Positions 9,747 to 17,851 of a stretch of 64,000 nt of DNA are shown here, piece by piece. The notes beneath the pieces were generated by a model. That model was not told where the DNA came from. It saw only the letters and a list, made by a program, of their open reading frames with translations, and did no database searches. The stretch comes from Paraburkholderia youngii. Its GTDB lineage: Bacteria; Pseudomonadota; Gammaproteobacteria; Burkholderiales; Burkholderiaceae. The stretch covers positions 496,001 to 560,000 of the forward strand of contig NZ_JAALDK010000002.1 of the NCBI RefSeq assembly GCF_013366925.1, given 5' to 3'. Numbering within the stretch: the first letter of the stretch is position 1; each line of letters opens with the position of its first letter. The position numbers and the translations under genes are program-made.

Positions 9747-9766
9747 TTTGGAAAACGTTTTCCAAA
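9747..9766. promoter_or_regulatory. Perfect LacI-family operator upstream of udh
   Basis: TTTGGAAAACGTTTTCCAAA is a perfect 20-base palindrome ending 26 bases before the udh start codon. It is the strongest of three related sites around this regulator. Confidence 0.8.
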
Positions 9767-9792
9767 CTATCTTTTTTCAGGAATTTTTCTTG

Positions 9793-10626
9793 ATGAACCA
9801 AACAACCACAGCGTCGCTCAAGCCCTTCCGGCGTCTGCTTCTGACCGGCGCCGCCGGCAACCTGGGCCGCCAGTTGCGCGGCGCGCTCGCCAACTGGGCC
9901 GATGTCGTGCGCGTGAGCGACATCGCGAAGCTCAGCGAACCCGCGCCACATGAGGAAACGACCATCGTCGATCTGGCGGACCGGCGGGCGGTGATGCAGC
10001 TCGTCGAGGGCGTCGATGCGATCGTGCATCTCGGCGGCATCTCCATCGACGCCCCGTTCGAGGATCTGCTCGGAGCGAACATTGCCGGCACATACAACGT
10101 GTATGAGGCCGCGCGCAAGCACGGCGTCAAGCGCGTCGTGTTCGCGAGCTCCAATCATGCGATCGGCTTTCATCCGGTCACCGAAGTGCTCGACACCGAC
10201 GCGCCGCAGCGCCCGGACAGCCTCTACGGCGTGACGAAGTGCTTCGGCGAGGCGCTTTCGCGGTATTACTACGATCGTTTCGGCATCGAGACGGTGTGCC
10301 TGCGAATCGGCTCGTCGTTCGAAGAGCCGAAGAATCCACGCATGCTCGTCACGTATCTGAGCTATCGCGACTTCATCGAACTGGTGCGGTGTTCGCTGTT
10401 CACGAGCCGCGTCGGGCACGTGGTCGTGTACGGCGCGTCGAACAATCCGGTCAAGTGGTGGGACAATACGAAAGCCAGCTTCCTCGGCTTCAACCCGCGC
10501 GACAGCGCTGCGCAGTTTGCAGAACGTTTCCCCGCGACTGCACCGGGCGACTCGCACGACGACCCCGCGCAACGCTTCCAGGGCGGCCCATTCGTGCTCG
10601 GCGAGCCGATGGAGGCGAAGCGGTGA
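9793..10626 (+). CDS. udh: Uronate dehydrogenase (NAD-dependent)
   Basis: 277 residues from ATG 9793. This short-chain dehydrogenase oxidises D-galacturonate or D-glucuronate to the aldarolactone in the cytoplasm, the first step of oxidative uronate breakdown. The nucleotide-binding motif TGAAGNLG spans residues 18-25 and the catalytic pair is Y145/K149 in YGVTK. The family-specific stretches VHLGGISIDAPFE, FASSNHAIGF and NPVKWWDN match known bacterial uronate dehydrogenases, as does the length. The longer open frame from 9535 includes the operator and is not coding. Expression should be controlled by the LacI protein encoded next door through the palindrome at 9747-9766. No lactonase or aldarate dehydratase lies close by, so later steps must be encoded elsewhere or by the 14-19 kb module. 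Confidence 0.9.
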   Translation: MNQTTTASLKPFRRLLLTGAAGNLGRQLRGALANWADVVRVSDIAKLSEPAPHEETTIVDLADRRAVMQLVEGVDAIVHLGGISIDAPFEDLLGANIAGTYNVYEAARKHGVKRVVFASSNHAIGFHPVTEVLDTDAPQRPDSLYGVTKCFGEALSRYYYDRFGIETVCLRIGSSFEEPKNPRMLVTYLSYRDFIELVRCSLFTSRVGHVVVYGASNNPVKWWDNTKASFLGFNPRDSAAQFAERFPATAPGDSHDDPAQRFQGGPFVLGEPMEAKR

Positions 10627-10782
10627 AGCAGCGCTCGCAAGATCGTGCCTCCCCAACTCGCGATAAACGGCATACAACTTCAAACCGTCGTCGGGTTTGC
10701 ACAAGCCCGTGGGCCCACAGTCGGCACTTCGATTGCGGCCGCGGCGACGACACTCCCGGACCCGCCCACGCTTCAATAACGC

Positions 10783-11130
10783 TCAGGCGAGTTCCACTGG
10801 ACCGTGGTCATCGCAGTGGTCGCCGTGCGGGTGATGAAGATGGCCGTTAACCAGATAATCGACATGATCGCCATGCGGTACTGGGTCGTGTCCGCAGCCC
10901 GGGCCGTGGATGTGGCCCGGTTCATGGCCACCGCAGTCTGGTGTGCATTGGTCCGGATTTTTTGCGCTAACGTCGATCTTGTGTTCGTCCACGTGATCGC
11001 CGTGCGGATGGTGCAAATGGCCATCGTGCAGATAGTCTATGTGATCGCCATGCTTGATTGCGGTGTGTCCGCAGCCCGGGCCATGTTGATGGTCATGGTG
11101 TGCGTGATGCGGTTCGCTGCAAGTGCTCAT
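10783..11130 (-). CDS. Histidine-rich tandem-repeat protein, likely metal-binding
   Basis: 115 residues from ATG 11130, preceded by a very strong AAGGAGG. About 28 residues are histidine. Two 35-residue repeats (residues 16-50 and 75-109) are identical at 26 positions; each begins HGPGCGH and ends in GHLHHPHGDH plus an acidic tail. The linker contributes a CxxxC pair (residues 62 and 66), and each repeat carries one CGH. There is no signal peptide, so it should be cytoplasmic. The composition implies binding of several Zn, Ni, Co or Cu ions, as a store or chaperone. No metal transporter lies next to it. The repeat structure was read directly; the metal role is inferred from composition. Confidence 0.8.
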   Translation of the reverse strand: MSTCSEPHHAHHDHQHGPGCGHTAIKHGDHIDYLHDGHLHHPHGDHVDEHKIDVSAKNPDQCTPDCGGHEPGHIHGPGCGHDPVPHGDHVDYLVNGHLHHPHGDHCDDHGPVELA

Positions 11131-11743
11131 GCCTGCCTCCTTTTTCCGTCTGGCCGCACGGCAACCTTCGACGGCCACCTGCCTACTCTCCATTGAAGGG
11201 TGCTTCGACGCTTGAAACCTGCCTTGCAGGCAGTTGCACTTCCGGGAGACGAAACCGAAATGCGTCGGCCTCACTGGAAGGATACTCCTTGCTCGCTCGG
11301 AGGAAGACACGAACGACTTCCATGCAAGTGCGAGACCGCTCAATTAGTGAAACGCGTAGTTCTTCGTGCTGTTCAAATGTCGCTCTTCGGTCTGAAGTCT
11401 GGCGGGAAGCCGACGCTCGCCGGTCATACCGGAATGGCTCAGTTTGGCCGCATCGAGGCAGTGCCCTCTGAAATTTGCTCGCTGCAAACCGGCCATTGAG
11501 CGAGGCCGGATGAAACCTCGGTCAGCCTAACTGGACGACGACCTCGACCGGCCGTTCATGGCCGATGGGGTGAAGTCGCCAACGGCCGCTTATTGGCACT
11601 CCGGTTCGCGAAAACTGGATTTATTTGACTGACCGGTTTGGAGAAGGTCATCTGACCGGAGGGTCGATTTCGGATATTTGATTAGTCTGACTCCGATGAC
11701 GTTCGAACGAGAGAGGGTGTAGCGACGCGTTGCCCATGGCTCT
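11131..11743. other. Intergenic, no supported gene
   Basis: About 610 bases upstream of the His-rich gene and downstream of the exported protein. The block at about 11530-11570 resembles, in inverted orientation, the one at 4190-4230 (core GACCTCGACCGGCCG), suggesting a dispersed intergenic repeat. Several short frames are not credible. Confidence 0.4.
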
Positions 11744-12550
11744 TTACTTCGACAGACGCAGCTTCTTCGATAGCACGATACCCCGCTGCGGGCTCACCAA
11801 CCAGATGGCGTGAATGTCGGTGTAAAGGGTCGAGGTTCTTGTCGTGATGTCGGTGGGCTCGTCATTGCTGGGATCGCTATGTTCGCGTCGGTCGGTCAGG
11901 TAAGGCGGCGCCATGCTGCACATCAGCACAATCGCGAAGTCTCCATTCGCTTCGTCGAACGCCGCCTGCGAGAGTGTCACGCGTCCGTGAACCTTGGTTT
12001 TGGTCCGTTCACCGGACTTGAGCACAATCAGATCGATATGTTGGATGTACCCCTTAGCCTTCGCCTCTGGCGCCACCACCAGCCCTCGACCGCGTTGTCC
12101 GGTAATGGTTTTCTTGAGTAGGATCGCTCCCGGCTTGTTGTCGTCGGCTAGATCTACGTCTACCGTCAACAGGTGCGTCTTTGACTGATATCGGATTCCG
12201 TAGGGCGCAGGTACGACGAAAGCAAGGTCGCGCTCGAGACTGGCTTTCGGCGAGTCGAGCTCGCTGGGCGCCTTAAGGACAGGGACGTGGATCAGGTTCC
12301 TGATGCGAGCGCTCAACGAACGCGAGTCGGCATCGAATCTCTGGCCCGCCAAAGCGTCCCTGATGGCAACCGGGTCGTCGCCGACGAAAGGCTGAGTCGA
12401 CAGGACATCTGCAGAGGCGGAAATTTCAGGCTCAATCGCATTGGGAACAGTGGCTGAGTCTGACGACATCCCGGCGTGCGCCAGGAGCGACATGCAAACA
12501 AGGGTGCAAGCGACGTTCGAACGGACCAGCACGGTTTTGAGATCAGCCAC
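11744..12550 (-). CDS. Exported protein of unknown function
   Basis: 268 residues if GTG 12550 is used. I chose it because GGAGGGG lies six bases upstream, better than the in-frame TTG at 12571. The N-terminus (LKTVLVRSNVACTLVCMSLLAHAG) is a typical Sec signal peptide, cleaved near residue 27. The mature part has one hydrophobic strand, DFAIVLMCSMAPPYL, near the C-terminal third. It ends in a charged basic tail (GIVLSKKLRLSK). No known domain was recognised and neighbours give no clue. Coding composition is consistent throughout, so I consider it a real periplasmic protein. Confidence 0.6.
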   Translation of the reverse strand: MADLKTVLVRSNVACTLVCMSLLAHAGMSSDSATVPNAIEPEISASADVLSTQPFVGDDPVAIRDALAGQRFDADSRSLSARIRNLIHVPVLKAPSELDSPKASLERDLAFVVPAPYGIRYQSKTHLLTVDVDLADDNKPGAILLKKTITGQRGRGLVVAPEAKAKGYIQHIDLIVLKSGERTKTKVHGRVTLSQAAFDEANGDFAIVLMCSMAPPYLTDRREHSDPSNDEPTDITTRTSTLYTDIHAIWLVSPQRGIVLSKKLRLSK

Positions 12551-12983
12551 GACAAACCCCTCCAGGATCAAGGCAGTCTATCGCAAAGCCTTACATGGGA
12601 AACTCGACCGCGCGACAGCGGCCGTAGGCACGGGCTCGATCCGTCTTTCATCAGTTCAGCAACCCAAACGGCAGCAAGGCCGAGAACTTCGGGGCCAAGA
12701 TCGTTGTTCGAATGGCTGTTCCACTTTGGAAGCTGCCGTAGTGATCGCGTTGGGTCGAAGGGCACATGTGAGTCGAACTGAGCCCGACCCCTCGGACTCA
12801 GTCCGGCCACAAACTACCGGTCACATGCGCGGCCGGCAGGCCGCTCAGGAGTCGGCTCTGCTTCACAACAGGCCATCTGATTGTCACAACGCGAGCGCTC
12901 GTTCATCGGCCAGAAGGGACATCAATCTGAGCGGCCAAAGACGCCCAGCTCCACCGAGGGGGTTTCTCCCCTGTTAATCCCTG
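12551..12983. other. Intergenic, nothing recognised
   Basis: About 430 bases between two minus-strand genes. No gene, tRNA or strong terminator is visible. The composition resembles other repeat-like intergenic stretches in the window. Confidence 0.4.
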
Positions 12984-13847
12984 TCAGCGTGCCGGATTGC
13001 GTGCCATGACGATCCACGCCGCGCCGTCGATCATCACCGACCGCTCGCCGGGCAGGCCCGCGAAGGCGGCGCGAACCGCGGCCGACGCGCGGGCGCGGAT
13101 GTCGTCGGGCTGATCAACGAGCGCGCGCGACAGTGGGCCGACCTCGAGCGTCATCTTCACCGCGTCGTCGATCGCAGCGTCCCGCGTCCCGCCCTCTCCG
13201 AACGGGACGGAAGCATCGAAGGGCGCGATAGCGATATCGGCGAAGCCGGCTGCGGTCAGGATGCGCGACACCCGCCCCCGGTCGCCGAACGAAAATGGGC
13301 CGGGCGCTTCGGGATCGGGCGGCGCGCTCGGCGGGAGGATGCCCTTGATCGCGCCCATCGGCAGGCGCACCCAATCGTTCTCGGCCGCGCCGCGCCAGCA
13401 GGCGAAAGCGACCCGCCCCCCCGGCCGCAGCGCGCGTCGCATATGGGCGAACGCTCCTGTCGGATCGTCGAAGAACATCACGCCGAAACGCGAGAACAGG
13501 ATGTCGAACGCGCCCTCGGGCAACTCGGCGCTGCTGGCGTCGGCCACCCGGAACAGGGCCGGCGTATCCTGTGGCGCAAGCGCGCGCGCCCGGCTGATCA
13601 GCGGTTCGGATATGTCCACGCCCAGCACTTGGCCCCTCGGGCCGACGCGGGCGGCCAGAGCCAGACTCGATGCGCCCGCGCCGCAGCCGACGTCCAGCAC
13701 GCGCTCGCCCGCCGCGGGCGCGGCGGCTTCTATCGCGGCCTGGCCGAACACCGCCACCATAGCGTCGAGCCGGGCCTGGTTGGCGACCCAGCGCTCCCCG
13801 CTTTGACCATTCCAGTCGGTCACCTGATAAGCATTTTGCTCTGTCAT
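12984..13847 (-). CDS. Class I SAM-dependent methyltransferase (UbiE-like)
   Basis: 287 residues. The Rossmann methyltransferase motifs are clear: motif I VLDVGCGAGASSLALA, acidic loop VLGVDISEPLI (ribose-binding Asp), DASSAELPEGAFDILFSRFGVMFFDDP spanning motifs II-III, and ALRPGGRVAF. The family includes UbiE/COQ5 and many small-molecule methyltransferases, so the acceptor cannot be named. It has no signal peptide and is probably cytoplasmic and soluble. It stands alone; the converging neighbour is a remnant. GC content is high and typical of the chromosome, unlike the flanking lower-GC spacers. Confidence 0.82.
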   Translation of the reverse strand: MTEQNAYQVTDWNGQSGERWVANQARLDAMVAVFGQAAIEAAAPAAGERVLDVGCGAGASSLALAARVGPRGQVLGVDISEPLISRARALAPQDTPALFRVADASSAELPEGAFDILFSRFGVMFFDDPTGAFAHMRRALRPGGRVAFACWRGAAENDWVRLPMGAIKGILPPSAPPDPEAPGPFSFGDRGRVSRILTAAGFADIAIAPFDASVPFGEGGTRDAAIDDAVKMTLEVGPLSRALVDQPDDIRARASAAVRAAFAGLPGERSVMIDGAAWIVMARNPAR

Positions 13848-13894
13848 GTCATCTCCTTGCTCTGATTCCTTCTTAACTAGCTACCCTTTGTCGA

Positions 13895-14291
13895 GGCAAG
13901 GGGGAGCCGAACCTCACCCGCATCGTAATGACCGAAGAGCCGCGTACGTTCATGGACGTACTTCGCTTCGCTGCATTGCGTACATTGATCATTGCCGGAA
14001 TGCGCGGAGGCAAAGTTGGGCTGTTTGCCTACCGATTGGAAGCGGGAGCGTCCTTACTTCGATTCGAACGGGCGGCCACTTGGCGAACGCGGTGGTATCT
14101 CTACTCCCCTGATGATCCGACATTTCGCCGAGAAAAGGCAGGACGAAGAGTCTGATAGCCGGGTACTTTACGAGGAGACTCAGCCAGTGCCAGACATGTT
14201 CCGGGCGCTGCTAACGGAGACGCTTGACCGCTTAGCCGCAGTCACAGAACCCCTCCGCGCTCCCGCCCCCGACATTTGGATCTGGCTTTGA
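13895..14291 (+). pseudogene. Tyrosine-recombinase (integrase) remnant, frameshifted
   Basis: One frame (start ATG 13928, open back to about 13895) encodes EPNLTRIVMTEEPRTFMDVL and RTLIIAGMRGGKVG, resembling the start of the catalytic domain of tyrosine recombinases (conserved Arg in GMRGGEV). From about 14025 the continuation LPTDWKRERPYFDSNGRP through MIRHFAEKRQDEES to TETLDRLAAVTEPLR is read in another frame. The product ends early, before the HxxR and Tyr boxes. I infer a frameshift near 14020-14030 and truncation at both ends. This is a dead integrase fragment marking a past integration event. Assignment is by motif memory, so moderate. Confidence 0.5.
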
Positions 14292-14380
14292 CAAGTGAAT
14301 GGGCGCCATGTCATCAGCTTTTTAGGGGACTTCCCGAGGGTCGTGACTTTTGGATTGCGTCGTCGTGCCTTGGCGGGTAA

Positions 14381-14394
14381 TGTAAGCGCTAACA
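14381..14394. promoter_or_regulatory. LacI-type operator O1 of the kinase operon
   Basis: TGTAAGCGCTAACA is a dyad with one mismatched pair around GCGC. It is identical to the copy at 14456-14469, exactly 75 bases downstream. Confidence 0.7.
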
Positions 14395-14455
14395 CGTTTC
14401 GAATTGCAACCTTCACCGGTCCTCATTGCATGTCATCCTTGGAAACTATTGAAAA

Positions 14456-14469
14456 TGTAAGCGCTAACA
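14456..14469. promoter_or_regulatory. LacI-type operator O2 overlapping the kinase start codon
   Basis: This second identical TGTAAGCGCTAACA ends on the A of ATG 14469. Together with O1 it could bracket the promoter and allow looping, or block elongation. Confidence 0.7.
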
Positions 14470-15422
14470 TGCGCTCCAGCGAAGCACCCTCCTCGGTCCG
14501 GATCATCGTCGCGGGTAGCGCGAACATGGATCTCATGGTGCACGCGGAGCGTCTGCCGGCGCGGGGGGAAACCTTGCTCGGGGGCGGGTTCGCCACATTC
14601 GCCGGCGGCAAAGGCGCCAATCAGGCGGTCGCAGCGGCGCGGCTCGGCGCTTCAGTGGCGATGCTCGGCTGCATCGGAGACGACGACTTCGGCGCTCATC
14701 TCCGCGCGCGTCTGGACAGCGAGCACATCGACACGGCGCACCTGCACATGGTGGACGACATGTCGAGCGGCATCGCCGCCATCACGGTGGCCGCGGACGG
14801 TGCGAATACGATCGTCGTTTCGCCGGGCGCCAACGCCGCGCTTACTCCCGCTCACGTCGATGCGGCGCAAGACGCCATCGGCGCCGCCGGCATGCTGATT
14901 TGCCAACTCGAGGTGCCGCTCGACACCGTGCGGCATGCCATTTCAGTCGCGGCAAGGCTCGGCACGCCGGTGCTGCTGAACCCGGCTCCGGCACAGCCGC
15001 TTGCGGACGCGCTTTACCAGCAGGTCAGCTATATGGTTCTCAACGAGACCGAGGCCCACTTGCTGACGGACGTGCCCGTCGATGGCCCGGCGTCCGCGCG
15101 TGAAGCCGCAGCGCACCTGCGTGCGAAAGGCGTGGAGACGGTGATCGTCACCCTCGGCGCCGAGGGCGTCTGGTACGCGACAACCGGGGAGGAAGGTCAC
15201 CTGCCCGCGCCACGCGTCGATGCGATCGACACCACGGCGGCCGGCGATACCTTCGTCGGCGGCTTCGCAGCCGAGCGCGTGCGCGGCGCCAGCATTCGCG
15301 ACGCGATCGAGTTCGGACAGCGGGCCGCGGCGCTCAGCGTCACGCGTCAAGGCGCGCAGGCATCCATTCCGACCCACGCCGAAGTGCGGGCGCAACCCGC
15401 GTTCCCGGCAACGGTTCGATAG
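14469..15422 (+). CDS. Ribokinase-type PfkB sugar kinase
   Basis: 317 residues from ATG 14469; ATG 14430 is an alternative, but the likely promoter lies between the two operators, which would leave it leaderless. PfkB hallmarks are the N-terminal GSANMDLMVHAERLPARGET, substrate loop GGKGANQA (residues 47-54), NPAPA (171-175), and the C-terminal signature DTTAAGDTF with catalytic base D260. This is close to ribokinase, which phosphorylates D-ribose at O5. In this operon, with a sugar-acid-type transporter and a DapA-family lyase, the substrate may instead be a related pentose, deoxysugar or keto-acid. It is followed after 53 bases by the transporter. Confidence 0.8.
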   Translation: MRSSEAPSSVRIIVAGSANMDLMVHAERLPARGETLLGGGFATFAGGKGANQAVAAARLGASVAMLGCIGDDDFGAHLRARLDSEHIDTAHLHMVDDMSSGIAAITVAADGANTIVVSPGANAALTPAHVDAAQDAIGAAGMLICQLEVPLDTVRHAISVAARLGTPVLLNPAPAQPLADALYQQVSYMVLNETEAHLLTDVPVDGPASAREAAAHLRAKGVETVIVTLGAEGVWYATTGEEGHLPAPRVDAIDTTAAGDTFVGGFAAERVRGASIRDAIEFGQRAAALSVTRQGAQASIPTHAEVRAQPAFPATVR

Positions 15423-15426
15423 ACCC

Positions 15427-15446
15427 GGCTGCGCGGGATCGCAGCC
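15427..15446 (+). repeat. Small intercistronic hairpin after the kinase
   Basis: Arms GGCTGC and GCAGCC flank an 8-base loop just after the kinase stop. It may stabilise or attenuate the mRNA. No T-run follows. Confidence 0.35.
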
Positions 15447-15475
15447 TATCCACAACACAATATGGAGACGACAGC

Positions 15476-16795
15476 ATGAACCCAACCCCCGTGTCCGAGC
15501 AGGCACCTGCGCGCGTGCGCCGCGCCCAGATCGTGGCGCTGACGCTGCTGATGGTGAGTGGCATCGTGAACTATCTCGATCGCGGCACGCTCGCGGTCGC
15601 GAATCCGCTGATCCGCAAGGATCTCGGTCTGTCGCTCGGGGAAATGGGGCTGCTGCTGTCGGCATTCTCCTGGAGCTACGCGCTCTTCCAACTGCCGGTC
15701 GGCGGCCTCGTCGATCGCATCGGACCGCGCAGGCTGCTCGGAGTCGGCCTGATCATCTGGTCGCTCGCGCAGGCCGCGGGCGGCATCGTGTCCACCTTCG
15801 GCTGGTTCGTCGTCGCGCGCATCGTGCTCGGCATCGGCGAGTCGCCGCAGTTTCCGTCGGCGGCGCGCGTCGTGAGCAACTGGTTTCCGCTGCGTGCGCG
15901 AGGCAAGCCGACCGGCATCTTCAATTCCGCGTCGCCGCTCGGCACGGCGCTCGCACCGCTGTGCCTGTCGGTGCTCGTCGTGGAATTTCACTGGCGCTGG
16001 GCCTTCATCGTTACCGGCGCGCTCGGTCTCGCGGTTGCGGTGATCTGGCTCGCTATCTATCGTGATCCAAACCCCTCTGCGCTCACTGCAGAGGAACTGC
16101 ACTACCTCAAAGGCGACGCCGCGCAGACGAAGCCTGCCGAGCAGCTCAGCTTCGCCGATTGGCGCGCGCTGTTCTCGAACGTCACGACTTGGGGGATGCT
16201 GATCGGCTTCTTCGGCTCGGTCTATCTGAACTGGGTTTATCTGACCTGGCTGCCTGGCTACCTGACGACAGAGCGCCACATGACTCTGATGCACACGGGA
16301 ATCGCGGCCTCGGTGCCCTTCTTCTGCGGCTTTCTCGGCGCGCTCTGCGCAGGCTGGTTCTCCGACCTCATCACGAAGAGGAGCGCCTCGCCGGTGGCGA
16401 GCAGGCGCAACGCGGTCGTCATCGCGATGCTCGGCATGGTGGCGTTCACCGTGCCGGCCGCACTCGTCGAAAGCAATACGATCGCCATCGTCTGCATCTC
16501 GGTCGTGATCTTTCTCGCCAATGCAGCATCAGCCTGCTCATGGGCACTGGCAACCGCAGCCGCACCGGCCAACCGCGTCGGCTCGCTCGGCGCCATCCAG
16601 AACTTCGGCGGCTTTCTCGGCGGCGCACTCGCGCCCATTCTCACGGGCTACATCGCGCAGGCGTGGTCCTTCGTGCCGGCTTTGCTGACGGCCGCGGGAA
16701 TCGCCTTCGTCGGCGCAATGAGCTATCTCTTCCTCGTGCGCAAGCCGATCGAGTTCGAGACCGAACCGGGTACGCCGGCTCGCGCTCACGCCTGA
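15476..16795 (+). CDS. MFS transporter, ACS family (sugar-acid type)
   Basis: 439 residues from ATG 15476 (GGAGA upstream). Twelve membrane helices are predicted from hydrophobicity. NYLDRGTLAVANPLIRKDLG in helix 1, GGLVDRIGPRRLLG between helices 2 and 3, and GIGESPQFPSAARVVSNWFP are typical of the anion:cation symporter family (glucarate, galactonate, hexuronate carriers). It should import an organic-acid sugar with protons. The gene lies between the kinase and the lyase in one transcription unit controlled by the 14.4-kb operators. The substrate is not deducible from sequence alone. It is distinct from the uronate carrier at 7.3 kb. Confidence 0.85.
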   Translation: MNPTPVSEQAPARVRRAQIVALTLLMVSGIVNYLDRGTLAVANPLIRKDLGLSLGEMGLLLSAFSWSYALFQLPVGGLVDRIGPRRLLGVGLIIWSLAQAAGGIVSTFGWFVVARIVLGIGESPQFPSAARVVSNWFPLRARGKPTGIFNSASPLGTALAPLCLSVLVVEFHWRWAFIVTGALGLAVAVIWLAIYRDPNPSALTAEELHYLKGDAAQTKPAEQLSFADWRALFSNVTTWGMLIGFFGSVYLNWVYLTWLPGYLTTERHMTLMHTGIAASVPFFCGFLGALCAGWFSDLITKRSASPVASRRNAVVIAMLGMVAFTVPAALVESNTIAIVCISVVIFLANAASACSWALATAAAPANRVGSLGAIQNFGGFLGGALAPILTGYIAQAWSFVPALLTAAGIAFVGAMSYLFLVRKPIEFETEPGTPARAHA

Positions 16796-16833
16796 GAAGC
16801 GTCATTTTCAATTCTCAAGAGGACAACACCGAC

Positions 16834-17793
16834 ATGACCCTCCCCACTTCCCTGCCGCGCTCGACGCGCTCGATCGAAGGCATCGTTCCCGTCATGCTGA
16901 CGCCTTTCGACGACGCCGGGACCATCGACTATGCCGGGCTCGAACGACTGATCGAGTGGTATCTCGCGCATGGCTCGGACGCGCTCTTCGCGGTCGCCCA
17001 GTCGAGCGAAATGCAATTCCTGAGCCTCGACGAACGCGCCGCGCTCGGCCGCTTCGTGGTCGAGCGCGTCGCCGGCCGTGCGCCGGTCGTGGTCTCAGGC
17101 CATATCAGCGACGATCCGGAGGCGCAAGCCGAGGAGCTGAACGCGGCCGCGGCGACGGGCGCGGACGGCATCGTGCTGGTGACGAACCGGCTCGATCCGC
17201 GCCGCGAAGGCACCGAAGCGTTCACGGCGAACCTGCGTCGCCTGATGAGCCGCCTTCCTTCCGACATTCCATTGGGGCTGTACGAGTGCCCCGCTCCTTA
17301 CCGGCGCCTGCTGTCCGACGACGAGCTCAAGATGTGCATCGATACCGGCCGCTTCGTGATGCTGAAGGACGTCAGCTGCGATCTCGACACCGTGAAGCGC
17401 CGCGTCGCGCTGGCGAAGGGCTCGCCCCTGAAGATCCTGAACGCGAATGCCGCGATCGCGTGGGACGCGATGAAAGCCGGCTCGGCGGGTTTCAACGGTG
17501 TGTTCACGAACTTTCATCCGGACCTGTACAACTGGTTGCGCAACCGCGCCGACGAGAATCCGGCGCTCGCACACGAGCTTTCGACTTTTCTCGTACTCGC
17601 GGCGGTGTCGGAGGCGCTCGGCTATCCGGCGCTCGCGAAGATGTATCACCAGCGGATCGGCACTTTTCAGTCGATTCGTTGCCGCGCAATCGACTACGAC
17701 GTGCGCGAGCGCTTCTGGGCGCTCGACGCGGTGCTCGACCGTATCGTCGAAGGCACCGAGCATTTCCGTTCGCGCATCGCCGCCGGGTTTTGA
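16834..17793 (+). CDS. DapA/NanA-family (class I pyruvate-type) lyase or dehydratase
   Basis: 319 residues from ATG 16834 with AGAGGA upstream. A longer open frame back to 16159 overlaps the transporter and is not coding. The TIM-barrel family features are present: GIVPVMLTPFDDAG near the N-terminus, Tyr150 in LGLYECPAPY and Schiff-base Lys178 in FVMLKDVSCD. Tyr-Lys spacing is 28 residues, as in DapA (133/161). The usual GTTGE substrate loop is replaced by AQSSEMQFL, so true dihydrodipicolinate synthase activity is unlikely. An aldolase or dehydratase acting on a 2-keto-sugar acid is the best guess. It is the last catabolic gene before the LacI regulator. Confidence 0.75.
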   Translation: MTLPTSLPRSTRSIEGIVPVMLTPFDDAGTIDYAGLERLIEWYLAHGSDALFAVAQSSEMQFLSLDERAALGRFVVERVAGRAPVVVSGHISDDPEAQAEELNAAAATGADGIVLVTNRLDPRREGTEAFTANLRRLMSRLPSDIPLGLYECPAPYRRLLSDDELKMCIDTGRFVMLKDVSCDLDTVKRRVALAKGSPLKILNANAAIAWDAMKAGSAGFNGVFTNFHPDLYNWLRNRADENPALAHELSTFLVLAAVSEALGYPALAKMYHQRIGTFQSIRCRAIDYDVRERFWALDAVLDRIVEGTEHFRSRIAAGF

Positions 17794-17851
17794 CCATCCG
17801 TCACCCCGTCGCGGGTAAGATGACGGGCGTTCTTTTCGAATCACACCGTTG

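Noticed and set aside
15446..16294. 282-residue minus-strand frame opposite the MFS gene
   Set aside because: Shadow of a GC-rich coding region without coherent domains.
16834..17793. Dihydrodipicolinate synthase (dapA)
   Set aside because: The family fold is right but the substrate loop differs (AQSSE instead of GTTGE), and context is sugar catabolism, so lysine biosynthesis is unlikely.
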